From Pseudomonadota bacterium (GTDB lineage: Bacteria > Pseudomonadota > Gammaproteobacteria > Burkholderiales > Gallionellaceae), in the NCBI GenBank assembly GCA_021783855.1, contig JAJXTL010000020.1, positions 1 to 28,686 on the forward strand: a stretch of DNA of 28,686 nucleotides, in the 5' to 3' direction. The notes under the pieces are model-generated. The model made no database searches, was not told where the DNA came from, and saw nothing but the letters and a program-made list of their open reading frames with translations. A program made the translations under genes and the position numbers. Shown here piece after piece: positions 6,822-15,333 of the stretch. The first letter of the stretch is position 1. The number at the start of each line of letters is the position of its first letter.

Positions 6822-8948
6822 ATGTCCAATTCAACTTCTCATGCAAGAGACGACTCGCCGGATCGAAGTGCAGAGCTGGATACTCAGCGACTGCTGTTTC
6901 AGGCGATACTGGATAACGCACCGATCGGCATCTGGATGCTGGGCATCGATGGCAGGATGAAATTCATCAACGATACTTTCTGCGATGCGGTGGGTGTCAC
7001 CGAACAGCAGTTCATTGCAAGCAGACACTATGCGGAAGTGTTGCCGCATTCAATTACGGAAAATTGCATCAAGTCGGACCGTGACTGTTACGAGCAGGAT
7101 GGGCCTCATGTTTCCATGGAATGGTTGCCGTTTGTCGACGGTCGCGATCATCTGCTTGAAATCACCAAGGTGAAATTATTCGATCCCCAAGGGAGCATGC
7201 TCGGCCTGATCGGGCTGGCGGTAGATATCACCGAACGCAAAGTGGCCGAGGACAGACTGCACCTCACTGCCAAAGTGTTCGAAAATACCCTGGAAGGAAT
7301 CACAATCACCGATGTATCAGGCTATGTGATCGAAGCCAATGCGGCGTTTTGCAAAATTACCGGCTATTTCCGTGAAGAGATCGTCGGCAAAAACCTGCGC
7401 ATCTTGCAATCCGGTCTCCAGACGACTTCGTTTTATGAAACCATGTGGCAGTCCATTCTGACGACAGGATGTTGGCAGGGCGAAGTATGGAATCGCAAGA
7501 AAAATGGCGAGCTGTATGCCGAGTGGCTGAGTATTTCTGCCATCAAAAACGCAGAGGGACAGGTTACCAACTATCTCGGCGTCTCTTCGGATATCACGGA
7601 GTCGAAGCAACACGAAAAACAACTGAACCGCATAGCGCACTACGATGCCCTGACCGGCTTGCCGAATCGCACACTGCTGGATGACAGGTTGAAACAGGCC
7701 GTTGCGCGGGCAGTTCGAGAACAGAGCATGATGGCGGTCTGCTATCTGGATCTCGATGGATTCAAGTCAATCAACGACAGCATGGGCCATGATGCCGGGG
7801 ACAGTGCATTGATTGAGATTGCACGACGTATCAAGGACACGATACGCGGCGGTGAAACGGTTGCGCGCCTGGGGGGGGATGAATTTGTCGTTCTGTTGCT
7901 GGGTCTGGAACGCGGCGAGGAATGCAGCATGGCGCTTGATCGTTTGCTCAGTGTCATTGCCGAACCGATCAGTATCGGCGACAAATGTTTTGTGCTGGGT
8001 GCCAGTATTGGCGTGAGCATCTACCCGATGGACGACGGGGATACCGATACCTTGTTGCGTCATGCCGACCAGGCCATGTACTCGGCCAAGCAATCCGGCA
8101 AGAACCGTTTCCATGTCTATGATCTGGCTCTCGATCAGCGTGCGCGCAATCAGCAGGCTTTATTGAAGAGCGTCCGGCATGGTTTGCTGATAAACCAGTT
8201 CGAGCTTTATTATCAACCCAAAATCAACCTGCGTACGCAGGCGCTGGTCGGTGTAGAAGCACTGATACGCTGGAACCATCCTGAATCGGGTTTGCTTTCC
8301 CCGGCCAGATTTCTTTCGGCTGTTGAAAATACCGATGTTGACATTGCAATCGGGGAATGGGTGATTGCCGGCGCGCTGCAACAGATCGCCAGTTGGCGTA
8401 TTGCGGGACTGGATACCGAAGTCAGCATTAATATTTCCGCACATCATCTGGAGTCACCCGGTTTTATTGATGGCTTGCAGCGGCAGCTTGAACTGCATCC
8501 GGATGTTCCGGCAAACCGTCTGCAGATAGAAGTGCTTGAAACTGCTGCGCTTGACGATATCGCCGAAGTACGGCTCATTATCGAACGTTGTTCCAAGCTG
8601 GGTGTGGGCTTTGCGCTGGATGATTTCGGTACGGGCTATTCTTCCTTGTCGTACTTGAGCCGTCTGCCGGTTGATACGCTCAAAATCGACCAGTCTTTTG
8701 TGCGCAACCTGACGGCAAGCAAAGGCGATCATGCCATCATTCTGGGCATTATCGCGCTTTCCCGTGCATTCGAACTCAAGACGGTGGCGGAGGGCATCGA
8801 GACGGAAGAACATTTTATGATCCTGCTCGAAATGGGTTGTGACATCGGTCAGGGCTATTTCATCGCACGTCCGATGGTGGCCGCCGCACTTCTCGACTGG
8901 GCAGCCCGACCGATTCGCCTTTTCGCGCCGACGGCTCTTGCCGATTAA
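6822..8948 (+). CDS. PAS-PAS-GGDEF-EAL c-di-GMP turnover protein
   Basis: This is a soluble 708-residue signalling protein with no membrane segments. PAS domains span about 23-140 and 148-262, each ending in a PAC-like segment with DITE. The GGDEF domain (about 270-435) keeps the active-site signature GGDEF at 351-355. In place of the usual RxxD inhibitory site it has Arg342-x-x-Glu345. The EAL domain (about 450-690) has the whole catalytic set in the correct spacing: Glu479 (EAL), Asn537, Glu570, Asp600-Asp601 (DDFGTGYSS), Lys621, Glu657 and Gln677. A working phosphodiesterase is therefore predicted; diguanylate cyclase activity is possible, or the GGDEF may act as a GTP sensor. The next gene, an HDOD protein, starts 11 bp after its stop and is probably cotranscribed. 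The signal sensed by the PAS domains cannot be told from sequence. Confidence 0.95.
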   Translation: MSNSTSHARDDSPDRSAELDTQRLLFQAILDNAPIGIWMLGIDGRMKFINDTFCDAVGVTEQQFIASRHYAEVLPHSITENCIKSDRDCYEQDGPHVSMEWLPFVDGRDHLLEITKVKLFDPQGSMLGLIGLAVDITERKVAEDRLHLTAKVFENTLEGITITDVSGYVIEANAAFCKITGYFREEIVGKNLRILQSGLQTTSFYETMWQSILTTGCWQGEVWNRKKNGELYAEWLSISAIKNAEGQVTNYLGVSSDITESKQHEKQLNRIAHYDALTGLPNRTLLDDRLKQAVARAVREQSMMAVCYLDLDGFKSINDSMGHDAGDSALIEIARRIKDTIRGGETVARLGGDEFVVLLLGLERGEECSMALDRLLSVIAEPISIGDKCFVLGASIGVSIYPMDDGDTDTLLRHADQAMYSAKQSGKNRFHVYDLALDQRARNQQALLKSVRHGLLINQFELYYQPKINLRTQALVGVEALIRWNHPESGLLSPARFLSAVENTDVDIAIGEWVIAGALQQIASWRIAGLDTEVSINISAHHLESPGFIDGLQRQLELHPDVPANRLQIEVLETAALDDIAEVRLIIERCSKLGVGFALDDFGTGYSSLSYLSRLPVDTLKIDQSFVRNLTASKGDHAIILGIIALSRAFELKTVAEGIETEEHFMILLEMGCDIGQGYFIARPMVAAALLDWAARPIRLFAPTALAD

Positions 8949-8959
8949 TAAAATCATCC

Positions 8960-9820
8960 ATGAACATTCATAAAACCGTCGAGTTGTTGCAAATGTTGCC
9001 GGTGATGCCAAAAATCGCACAGGAAATCTTGTCGATCAATCTGGCGGCTGACGAAGGCGACGAATTGCTGCTCGAACTGATCATGAAAGATCCGGCGATT
9101 TCTGCCAGGATCACCGGTTTGGCAAACTCCCCGGTGTTTCACACATCAAGAAAGATATTGACGTTGAGCGATGCAGCGGCAGTGCTGGGGATAAAACGCA
9201 TCAAGATGATTTCCTTAGGTTTTGCGATGGTTTCATCCATGCCCAGAAAGCCGCCGGGATTGCTGGATGTGTTGAGTTTGTGGCGACACAGCATGGCACT
9301 CACCCTGGCGATGGAGGTGCTGTCGCAGGCCATGCCGGCGGGCAGGCGTCCACCCGATGAGGAAATGTATCTTGCCGGTCTGCTGCACGATATCGGCTTT
9401 CTGGTTCTGGATTATGTTGATGTCGAGCTCAGCAACCGTTTTCATGCTCGTCTGGCTGCCGAAGGCGGGCGCGTATCCAGCACCGAGCTGGAAGCGCAGA
9501 TGCTGGAAATGAATCACTGTGAACTGGGCGCATTACTGGCCGAGTACTGGAACCTGACGGCGAATATCGTCGCCGTGATGCGTTATCATCATTCAGGTCG
9601 CGTGCCTGACGGGCATGTTAACGATGCAGCGGGACAAACGCTGGTTGCGATGAGTTATCTTGCACAAAGGCTGCTCCCCACTTTTGGCATGAGGGAGGTG
9701 CCGACGTCTGACATTAAAATCGAGGAATGGCATGCGCTGGGCATTGCTGAAGATCAGACAGAGGAACTCGAATCCAACATGTGCAAGTGCCATGACGAGT
9801 TTATCCTGAGCTTTGCCTGA
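8960..9820 (+). CDS. HDOD-domain signalling protein
   Basis: The 286-residue protein is covered by an HDOD domain (about 5-215), an HD-like fold that usually lacks phosphohydrolase activity and works as an output or scaffold in signalling. The characteristic start (LPVMPKIAQEIL), the ISARITGLANSPVF segment and ADxAVLG-like helix (SDAAAVLGIKRIKM) are seen. A His-Asp pair remains in GLLHDIGFLVLDY (about 142-154), followed by MRYHHSG (about 205-211). The full HD/HD-GYP metal site is not evident. It follows the PAS-GGDEF-EAL gene by 11 bp with no clear ribosome-binding site, suggesting translational coupling and a shared c-di-GMP pathway. It converges on the Sel1/SPOR gene; the 91-bp gap shows no obvious terminator. 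Confidence 0.88.
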   Translation: MNIHKTVELLQMLPVMPKIAQEILSINLAADEGDELLLELIMKDPAISARITGLANSPVFHTSRKILTLSDAAAVLGIKRIKMISLGFAMVSSMPRKPPGLLDVLSLWRHSMALTLAMEVLSQAMPAGRRPPDEEMYLAGLLHDIGFLVLDYVDVELSNRFHARLAAEGGRVSSTELEAQMLEMNHCELGALLAEYWNLTANIVAVMRYHHSGRVPDGHVNDAAGQTLVAMSYLAQRLLPTFGMREVPTSDIKIEEWHALGIAEDQTEELESNMCKCHDEFILSFA

Positions 9821-9911
9821 TTGTTAGGGAACCATCTGTGCACCGGTCGAAGTCGGGTGTCTGCCGGAGGTAATGTTCGCGTATCCAAAATCCGGTGACA
9901 TGCCGAAATTT

Positions 9912-10829
9912 TCAGTATCGTTTGATGATAGGTTCGTGGTCCAGTTTTGCCTTCAGATTGTCTGCGCTCCGGCGCGCCTCGTCAAGGCTGGAATAAGGGC
10001 CAATCTGAATACGTACCCAGTCGTCGTCGATGAAGATGCGGTATGGTTTACCAGGGTCACCCAGTTTTTCCTGCATCAGCGCCATGAGGTTTTCGGCGCG
10101 GGTTTCCGCATGGGCTTTAAGTCTGAATGCGCCCAGTTGTATATAAAAGGCTACAGGCACTGCGCTGGTGAGTGATTGTTTTTTTTCGGCGAGCCCGTTG
10201 GCGAGTTGTCGGGGGGGGATTTTTTTTATTAAATCCGCCAGCAAGGCTTTGGCCGTTTCATGCCCCTGTGCTGCGGAGAGTCTGGCCCAGCGGTAGGCCA
10301 AGGGTAAATCCTGCGCCACCCCTTCGCCATTTGCATACATCACAGCGAGGTTGAACTGCGCTTGCGCCTCACCCTGCTTGGCGGCAAGGGTCAGCCACTT
10401 CAGCGCTTCGGCCTGGTTCTTCGGCACACCTTCACCATAGTCATAGGCGACGCCCAAATTTAGCTGTGCGATGGCAAGTCCCTGGTCGGCTGCAAGGCGA
10501 TACCAGTGCGTGGCTTCAACATGATCCTGCGTCACGCCCAGTCCCGCGTCGTACATCATTCCCAGATTGTATTGAGCTTGTGCCTGGCCCTGCCGCGCTG
10601 CCAGTCTGAACCACTTTGCCGCTTCAGGGTAGTCCTGCGCGGTCTGCTGACCTTTGGAATAAACAACGCCCATATTCAATTGGGCATTGGCATCGCCTGC
10701 TTCTGCGCGGGCATGAAGTTCACGAAAGCCTTGGGGAAGATCGGCCGTGGCGGCCAGATCCTGTTCAAAGTCTGCCCAAACGGGGCTGACAGTCAGCAAG
10801 GCGAAGAGCGCGAACAAGGTCCTGAGCAT
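9912..10829 (-). CDS. Periplasmic Sel1-repeat protein with C-terminal SPOR domain
   Basis: The start at 10829 gives a clean Sec signal peptide (residues 1-19, ending PVWA before Asp20) preceded by a GAGG ribosome-binding site. An in-frame ATG at 11069 is rejected because the extra 80 codons read through the palindromic repeat copy C. Four Sel1-like repeats lie at about 45-190, each with the A-x-W(F/Y)RLAA-x-QG and A-Q-x-N-LG pattern. A SPOR domain (about 224-303) begins FYIQLGAF and ends WVRIQIGPYSSLDEA. SPOR domains bind denuded septal peptidoglycan glycans, and Sel1 repeats bind proteins. The protein is thus probably a periplasmic or septal adaptor of 305 residues. It is divergent from the Lon-like protease gene. 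The partner is unknown. Confidence 0.9.
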   Translation of the reverse strand: MLRTLFALFALLTVSPVWADFEQDLAATADLPQGFRELHARAEAGDANAQLNMGVVYSKGQQTAQDYPEAAKWFRLAARQGQAQAQYNLGMMYDAGLGVTQDHVEATHWYRLAADQGLAIAQLNLGVAYDYGEGVPKNQAEALKWLTLAAKQGEAQAQFNLAVMYANGEGVAQDLPLAYRWARLSAAQGHETAKALLADLIKKIPPRQLANGLAEKKQSLTSAVPVAFYIQLGAFRLKAHAETRAENLMALMQEKLGDPGKPYRIFIDDDWVRIQIGPYSSLDEARRSADNLKAKLDHEPIIKRY

Positions 10830-10871
10830 GAGCGTGATTCCTCGCAGATTGAAAAGCACAGATAAGGCTTT

Positions 10872-11034
10872 AACGTAAAACTCGCGAAGCGACGAACCGT
10901 ACCCCTCGCCCTCCGGGAGAGGGGGAACGGGGGTGAGGGAACGTGCATGGCAAGTTTGCGAGTTATTGTCCACCGGACAATATACCTGCGAAAATAATTT
11001 CATAATTTGGGAGTGGCTGCTTGCCATGCCCGTT
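10872..11034 (+). repeat. Palindromic repeat, copy C, in the Sel1/SPOR-Lon intergenic region
   Basis: Copy C begins AACGTAAAACTCGCGAAGCG, passes through a G/C-rich hairpin module (CCTCCGGGAG) and ends in a 95-bp core at 10940-11034 with inverted ends AACGTGCATGGCAAG and CTTGCCATGCCCGTT. The core is the reverse complement of copy B with few differences, including the TATTGTCC/GGACAATA palindrome (10964-10982). It fills most of the 283-bp divergent promoter region, so any promoters for either gene lie in or beside it. Confidence 0.88.
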
Positions 11035-11112
11035 AGTGTACCAATAAAAGCAGTATGCAATCTTGCCAACTTATTCGTTACAATCAGCGAAACCCATCAG
11101 CTCCCACAAAAA

Positions 11113-13533
11113 ATGCCGACCGACTGTCTTACATCCGACAAACTTAGCCTGTTTATTGATCCCGATACGCTGGGATTTGCCGATACTTCCGAACTGTTGC
11201 AGCATCCCTTGCGGTGGATAGGTCAGGAGCGAGCGCAAATGGCGGCCAACTTTGGCCTTTCCCTGGATCAACCGGATTACAACCTGTTCGTGCTGGGTGA
11301 GGTCGGCAGCGGCCGTTCTTCGCTGCTCAAACAGGCGATGCACGCAACGGCCAAAGACCGTGCAGTGCCCCCCGATCTGTGTTATCTGTACAATTTCGAT
11401 ACGCCGGAACGGCCGCGTGCATTGCGCCTGCCTGCCGGACAGGGACGCGTGCTGCGTCAGTTCATGGCAGAGATGACCAAGTCATTACAGACGGAGATAC
11501 CGCAACGCCTGGACAGGCAGGATTTCAAGGCCGAGAGTGCCCGCATAGAAGAAAAATACAAGGCTGAGGAGGCGCTGGTCTATGCAGAACTGGATGCTTT
11601 TGCAGAAGTTCGCCATTTCGCGCTGCACCGTGAATCCGGACATCTGGTATTTACCCTGCTGGGTGACAAAAAACACGCGCTTACCGAACATGAAATGCTG
11701 GCCTTGCCCAAGGAGCGTCGGGCAGAAATTGAACTGGCAGAACAGGAGCTGCGCGCGGAGATCACCCGTTTTCTGGACAAGACGCGTCCGATGGAGCGGG
11801 TGATGCACGAGTCACTGGCGGCTTTGCGGCGCCAGCTGGTGAAATCGCTGCTGGATCACGAATTGCAGGAAATACGCGGCAAGCTGAAAAAACAGATAGT
11901 CGATGCCATCAAGCTGGTCGCGTATCTGGATCAGGTCGTACAGGACATACTGGACAATCTTGACCTGTTCGAGACCTCAGATGCCGACGAGGAAGGCCGG
12001 CAGGAAGAGTTGGCACTGGTGTTGTCCCGCTACCGGGTCAATCTGGTGGTGGACAATGCCCAGCTGGTGGGTGCGCCAGTGATCGTCGAGGATAACCCGC
12101 TGTTTCGCTCGCTGTTCGGCAGCATCGAATATCAGGCCGAGAACGATGTGCTGGTGACGGATTTCAGCCGCATCCGTGCCGGCAGTCTGCTTAAGGCGCA
12201 TGGCGGATTTTTGATGCTGCATATGCGCGATCTGCTGGTAGACGGGCTGGTGTGGGAAAAGCTGCGGCGCTTTTTGCGCAGCGGCAAGCTGCAGATCGAA
12301 GAGCCGGGCACAGCCTATGCGCCCATTGCGGCGGTCTCGCTGGAACCTGAACCGGTGGGCGTCGAAGTCAAGATTGTCCTGATCGGCTCTCGCGAGCAGT
12401 ATTACGAGTTGCAGGAGGAAGACCCGGAATTTGCGCGCCGCTTCCGGGTCAAGGTGGATTTTGCCGAAAGCTTTTCCTCGGACGATGGAACGAGACACGC
12501 CTTTGCCGTGTTTGTCGCCCACAGTTGCAAAAATCTGGGTTTGCCGCATTTTACCAGCGCGGCACTGGCGCGCCTGCTGGAGGATGCGCATCGTGCGGTG
12601 GATGACCAGTCTCGTCAGAGCGCCATCTTCGCGCGCTCCGAGGCACAGCTGGTCGAAAGTGCCGCGCTTTGCCTTGCGCGTTCAGGTAGTCTGGTAGAAG
12701 CCGCCGATGTAGAAGCCGCGTTGCGGGCGAGCATCCTGCGTCACGATTACCCGGCTCAGCGCATGCTCGAATCGATTCGCGACGGCGAAGTGTTGATCAG
12801 CGCGCATGGCGAGAGCGTGGGTCAGCTCAACGGACTGACGGTGATCGATCTGGGCGATTACCGCTTTGGTTATCCGGTGCGGATCACGGCGCGTACCTTT
12901 GCCGGTAACGACGGCCTGCTCAATATCGAGCGCGAAGTGGAGATGTCCGGCCCCATTCACGACAAGGGCGTGCTGATTTTGCATAACTACCTGTCTGCGC
13001 TGTTTGCCCACAACGCACCGTTGGCACTGAACGCCTCCGTCGTATTCGAGCAGGAATATCACGGCGTGGAAGGCGATTCGGCATCCGTTGCCGAACTATA
13101 CGTGCTGCTATCCTCCCTGTCGGGTCTGCCGCTCAAACAGGGAATTGCGGTGACGGGTGCCGTCAATCAGCATGGTGTGGTGTTGCCGGTGGGGGGCGTG
13201 AACGAAAAGATCGAGGGTTATTTTAGTGTCTGCGAAACGATGGGACTGGATGGCAGTCAGGGTGTGCTGATTCCATCCCGCAACCGCCGCCACCTGATGC
13301 TGGATCGTAAAGTGATCGATGCCGTGGCGCAGGGACTGTTTCACATCTATTCCGCAGAGCATGTCAGTGCAGGTATGGAATTACTCATGGGCTTGCCGGC
13401 GGGGGTATCAGACAGTGAGGGTATTTACCCGCATGGCAGCGTGCTGGGCCGTGCCCAGAAAACCTTGCTGTCCTATCGTCGTGCCTGTCTTGCTTCGGAA
13501 CATCCGAAACCTGCCCGCAAGCATTTTCGCTAA
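11113..13533 (+). CDS. Lon-type (S16) ATP-dependent protease, AAA_32 / YcbZ-like
   Basis: This is a cytoplasmic ATP-dependent serine protease of the Lon-related group with an AAA_32 domain, as in E. coli YcbZ. Numbering from ATG 11113 (806 residues), a Walker A loop GEVGSGRSS lies at 62-70 and a long helical insertion follows (about 130-290, rich in Glu/Lys/Leu). The C-terminal Lon protease domain has the catalytic Ser656 in GDSAS and Lys699 in GGVNEKIEG. The Ser-Lys spacing of 43 residues equals that of classical Lon. The usual GPSAG context is changed to GDSAS. No LAN substrate-binding domain is present. The upstream in-frame ATG codons at 10933 and 11026 lie inside repeat copy C and would give junk N-termini, so 11113 was chosen, although its ribosome-binding site is weak. 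Substrates are unknown. It converges on the degenerate EAL gene 34 bp downstream. Confidence 0.92.
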   Translation: MPTDCLTSDKLSLFIDPDTLGFADTSELLQHPLRWIGQERAQMAANFGLSLDQPDYNLFVLGEVGSGRSSLLKQAMHATAKDRAVPPDLCYLYNFDTPERPRALRLPAGQGRVLRQFMAEMTKSLQTEIPQRLDRQDFKAESARIEEKYKAEEALVYAELDAFAEVRHFALHRESGHLVFTLLGDKKHALTEHEMLALPKERRAEIELAEQELRAEITRFLDKTRPMERVMHESLAALRRQLVKSLLDHELQEIRGKLKKQIVDAIKLVAYLDQVVQDILDNLDLFETSDADEEGRQEELALVLSRYRVNLVVDNAQLVGAPVIVEDNPLFRSLFGSIEYQAENDVLVTDFSRIRAGSLLKAHGGFLMLHMRDLLVDGLVWEKLRRFLRSGKLQIEEPGTAYAPIAAVSLEPEPVGVEVKIVLIGSREQYYELQEEDPEFARRFRVKVDFAESFSSDDGTRHAFAVFVAHSCKNLGLPHFTSAALARLLEDAHRAVDDQSRQSAIFARSEAQLVESAALCLARSGSLVEAADVEAALRASILRHDYPAQRMLESIRDGEVLISAHGESVGQLNGLTVIDLGDYRFGYPVRITARTFAGNDGLLNIEREVEMSGPIHDKGVLILHNYLSALFAHNAPLALNASVVFEQEYHGVEGDSASVAELYVLLSSLSGLPLKQGIAVTGAVNQHGVVLPVGGVNEKIEGYFSVCETMGLDGSQGVLIPSRNRRHLMLDRKVIDAVAQGLFHIYSAEHVSAGMELLMGLPAGVSDSEGIYPHGSVLGRAQKTLLSYRRACLASEHPKPARKHFR

Positions 13534-13567
13534 GGGAAGTCGTGAGCATGAAGCGATAGCCTATTAT

Positions 13568-15049
13568 TCATGACAGGGGGCGAGGCAGGGAAATGCTGGA
13601 GCCCTGTGAAAAATCGATGCCGATTTCGGTGAGCTTTGCGATTATCTCATCGCTTTCGACGAGTTCTGCAATGGTTTGAACGCCGATTTTTTTTGCGGTC
13701 CGGTTTATAGAGACTACCTTGGCCAAGTCAGCCGGGTCATTGATCATATTGAGTATGATGCCGCCATCTATTTTCAGAAAGTCTACCTGAAAACCGCGTA
13801 TATGGTCGAATGAGTTCTCGTCTTTGCCGAATCCACTTAAGGCAATACTGCAACCGCATTGCCTGACACTGTGAATAAACTCGGCAACGCAATTGTTTCG
13901 TGCAGCCAGATCCGCGCCAGACACTTCAAAGCACAGGATGGAACCGGGCATGCCCTGCTCATTCAGCGCATGCTGCAAGAAAGCGGGGAAATCGGGATCG
14001 CCTATGGTGGCAGTTGCCACGTTGATGAAAAATATGGATTTGTTATCACGGATGAAGCCTGGTTGTTTCGCGGCCCATTCCAGAATCTGCTGAACGACCC
14101 AGTGATCCAGATAAGGCATTAACCCGTTTTTTTCAGCCAAGGGAAAGAATGCGCCGGGTGGCACCATGCTGCCTTCCTCTTCAAGCAGACGGATCAGTAT
14201 GGCGTAATGCGCTGCATGACCGGAGTCTATGGGAAGCGGGGAGATGAGCTGACAATACAGGCAAAATTTCCCTCCCTGGATAGCCGCAATGAATGATTTT
14301 CCCTCATCCTGTTTCTCGACGCTCTGTCCGGAAACAGCGCTTATTTTCCGGTCAGCTGGGGCAATAATGCCGTAATCCGTTGACGGGTGCGTGCTCTGTA
14401 CGGAAAGAGACAGGTCGCGGCGTTGGGTAATATCCTCGGCCAGAAAATAAAATCCGGTAACGTGACCGTTTGCGCCAAATTGAGGTACATGCTCCACCAA
14501 TAGCCGGTAGACGGCATTGCCGGTAGTTTTCTGCAAATGCTCATAATGCAGCGGGTGTCCATCCAGCGATTGCTGAACTGCGATAGCAATTTCGGCATAA
14601 GCTTTGGATCCAAATATTTCACGCAAATGTCGACCGTCTATGAGTTCCGCTTTCAGATGTAGCCATTCCCGAAAGGCACGGTTGTGGTATCGGCAATGGC
14701 CTTCGTTGTCGACAAACACGATCATGATCGATAAGGTTTCGTCGATTAATTGTAAACGTGAATGAAACTCGGTGTATTTTTTCTCGCTGCTCTTGCGCAG
14801 GCGAACCTCGAATTCCAGCTTTTCCCTGGTTACCGACAACTGAGCCGTGCGGCGCATCAGAGCCCATTCCGAACGCGATGCCCGAGCCGCTTCGGCAAGC
14901 ACAGAGGCGATGAGTATACCTGTCAGGAAGGCGATCCATTGCAGGTTGTCATGGGTGAAATAAATTGTCAAAACCAGCGCCGTGACGGTGCCAACTACGG
15001 CTGCTATCACCATGTAGCCTCGAACAGCTGCAAAAACTCCACCCCGCAT
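13568..15049 (-). CDS. Membrane-anchored PAS protein with a degenerate EAL domain
   Basis: Starting at ATG 15049, which has a GGGAG ribosome-binding site 5 bp upstream, the product is 493 residues. An upstream ATG at 15088 lacks such a site. Two transmembrane helices lie at about 10-32 and 37-53, a coiled-coil-like segment at about 60-95, a PAS/PAC domain at about 100-212 and an EAL-like domain at about 255-490. The EAL domain keeps several landmarks (Asn343, Glu375, Lys426 in FLKIDG, Glu462, Gln482). However, the EAL triplet is replaced by Tyr282-Ala-Ile and the DDFGTG loop by Ser405-Gly406-Phe-Gly-Lys. Metal-binding residues are therefore lost and phosphodiesterase activity is not expected. 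It may act as a c-di-GMP receptor or protein-interaction module, as known for other degenerate EAL proteins. There is no GGDEF domain. Repeat copy D lies just upstream. Confidence 0.88.
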   Translation of the reverse strand: MRGGVFAAVRGYMVIAAVVGTVTALVLTIYFTHDNLQWIAFLTGILIASVLAEAARASRSEWALMRRTAQLSVTREKLEFEVRLRKSSEKKYTEFHSRLQLIDETLSIMIVFVDNEGHCRYHNRAFREWLHLKAELIDGRHLREIFGSKAYAEIAIAVQQSLDGHPLHYEHLQKTTGNAVYRLLVEHVPQFGANGHVTGFYFLAEDITQRRDLSLSVQSTHPSTDYGIIAPADRKISAVSGQSVEKQDEGKSFIAAIQGGKFCLYCQLISPLPIDSGHAAHYAILIRLLEEEGSMVPPGAFFPLAEKNGLMPYLDHWVVQQILEWAAKQPGFIRDNKSIFFINVATATIGDPDFPAFLQHALNEQGMPGSILCFEVSGADLAARNNCVAEFIHSVRQCGCSIALSGFGKDENSFDHIRGFQVDFLKIDGGIILNMINDPADLAKVVSINRTAKKIGVQTIAELVESDEIIAKLTEIGIDFSQGSSISLPRPLS

Positions 15050-15103
15050 TTTATCTCCCACGCTATGACTTGTTGCTTCCCCGGGCATCAGGTCGGTTAC
15101 ATT

Positions 15104-15220
15104 AACGTAAAACTCGCGTAGCGATACGGTTGTCCCCTCGCCCTCCGGGAGAGGGTTTGGGTGAGGGGAACGGGCATGGCGAGTTTCATCATCAGGGGGG
15201 GCATCTTCGCCATGCCCGTT
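15104..15220 (+). repeat. Palindromic repeat, copy D
   Basis: Copy D begins AACGTAAAACTCGCGTAGCG, continues through a CCTCCGGGAG hairpin module and ends in a 52-bp core (15169-15220) with perfect 14-bp inverted ends AACGGGCATGGCGA and TCGCCATGCCCGTT. The interior differs from copies B and C and is about as short as in copy A. It sits upstream of the degenerate EAL gene. The remaining intergenic sequence (15221-15313) shows no gene. Confidence 0.87.
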
Positions 15221-15313
15221 AAAACCCGCTTAACAATTGCCGCCCATTATGCAGGATAACGGAAATATCTGTATGCAAGCTTGTTGTGGGCGGACCTGCA
15301 ACGGCAGAATATT

Positions 15314-15330
15314 GTCCGGCAGGCCGGGAC
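15314..15330 (-). terminator. Possible terminator hairpin after the TAXI gene
   Basis: On the minus strand, a GC-rich hairpin starts 3 bp after the TAG stop of the TAXI gene: GTCCCGGC-ct-GCCGGAC with one bulged base, followed by AATATTCTG. The position fits a transcription terminator, but the following tract is only partly T-rich, so the call is tentative. Confidence 0.35.
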
Positions 15331-15333
15331 GGG

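Noticed and set aside
6604..6960. 118-codon frame spanning repeat copy B and the start of the PAS-GGDEF-EAL gene
   Set aside because: Begins inside the repeat and overlaps the real gene in another frame; no domain or ribosome-binding site.
10830..11069. 80-residue N-terminal extension of the Sel1/SPOR protein
   Set aside because: The extension translates repeat copy C (giving LTPVPPLPEGEGYGSSLREF-like residues), and a proper signal peptide with ribosome-binding site begins at 10829.
10933..11112. 60-residue N-terminal extension of the Lon-like protease
   Set aside because: It also reads through repeat copy C; family-like sequence begins after ATG 11113.
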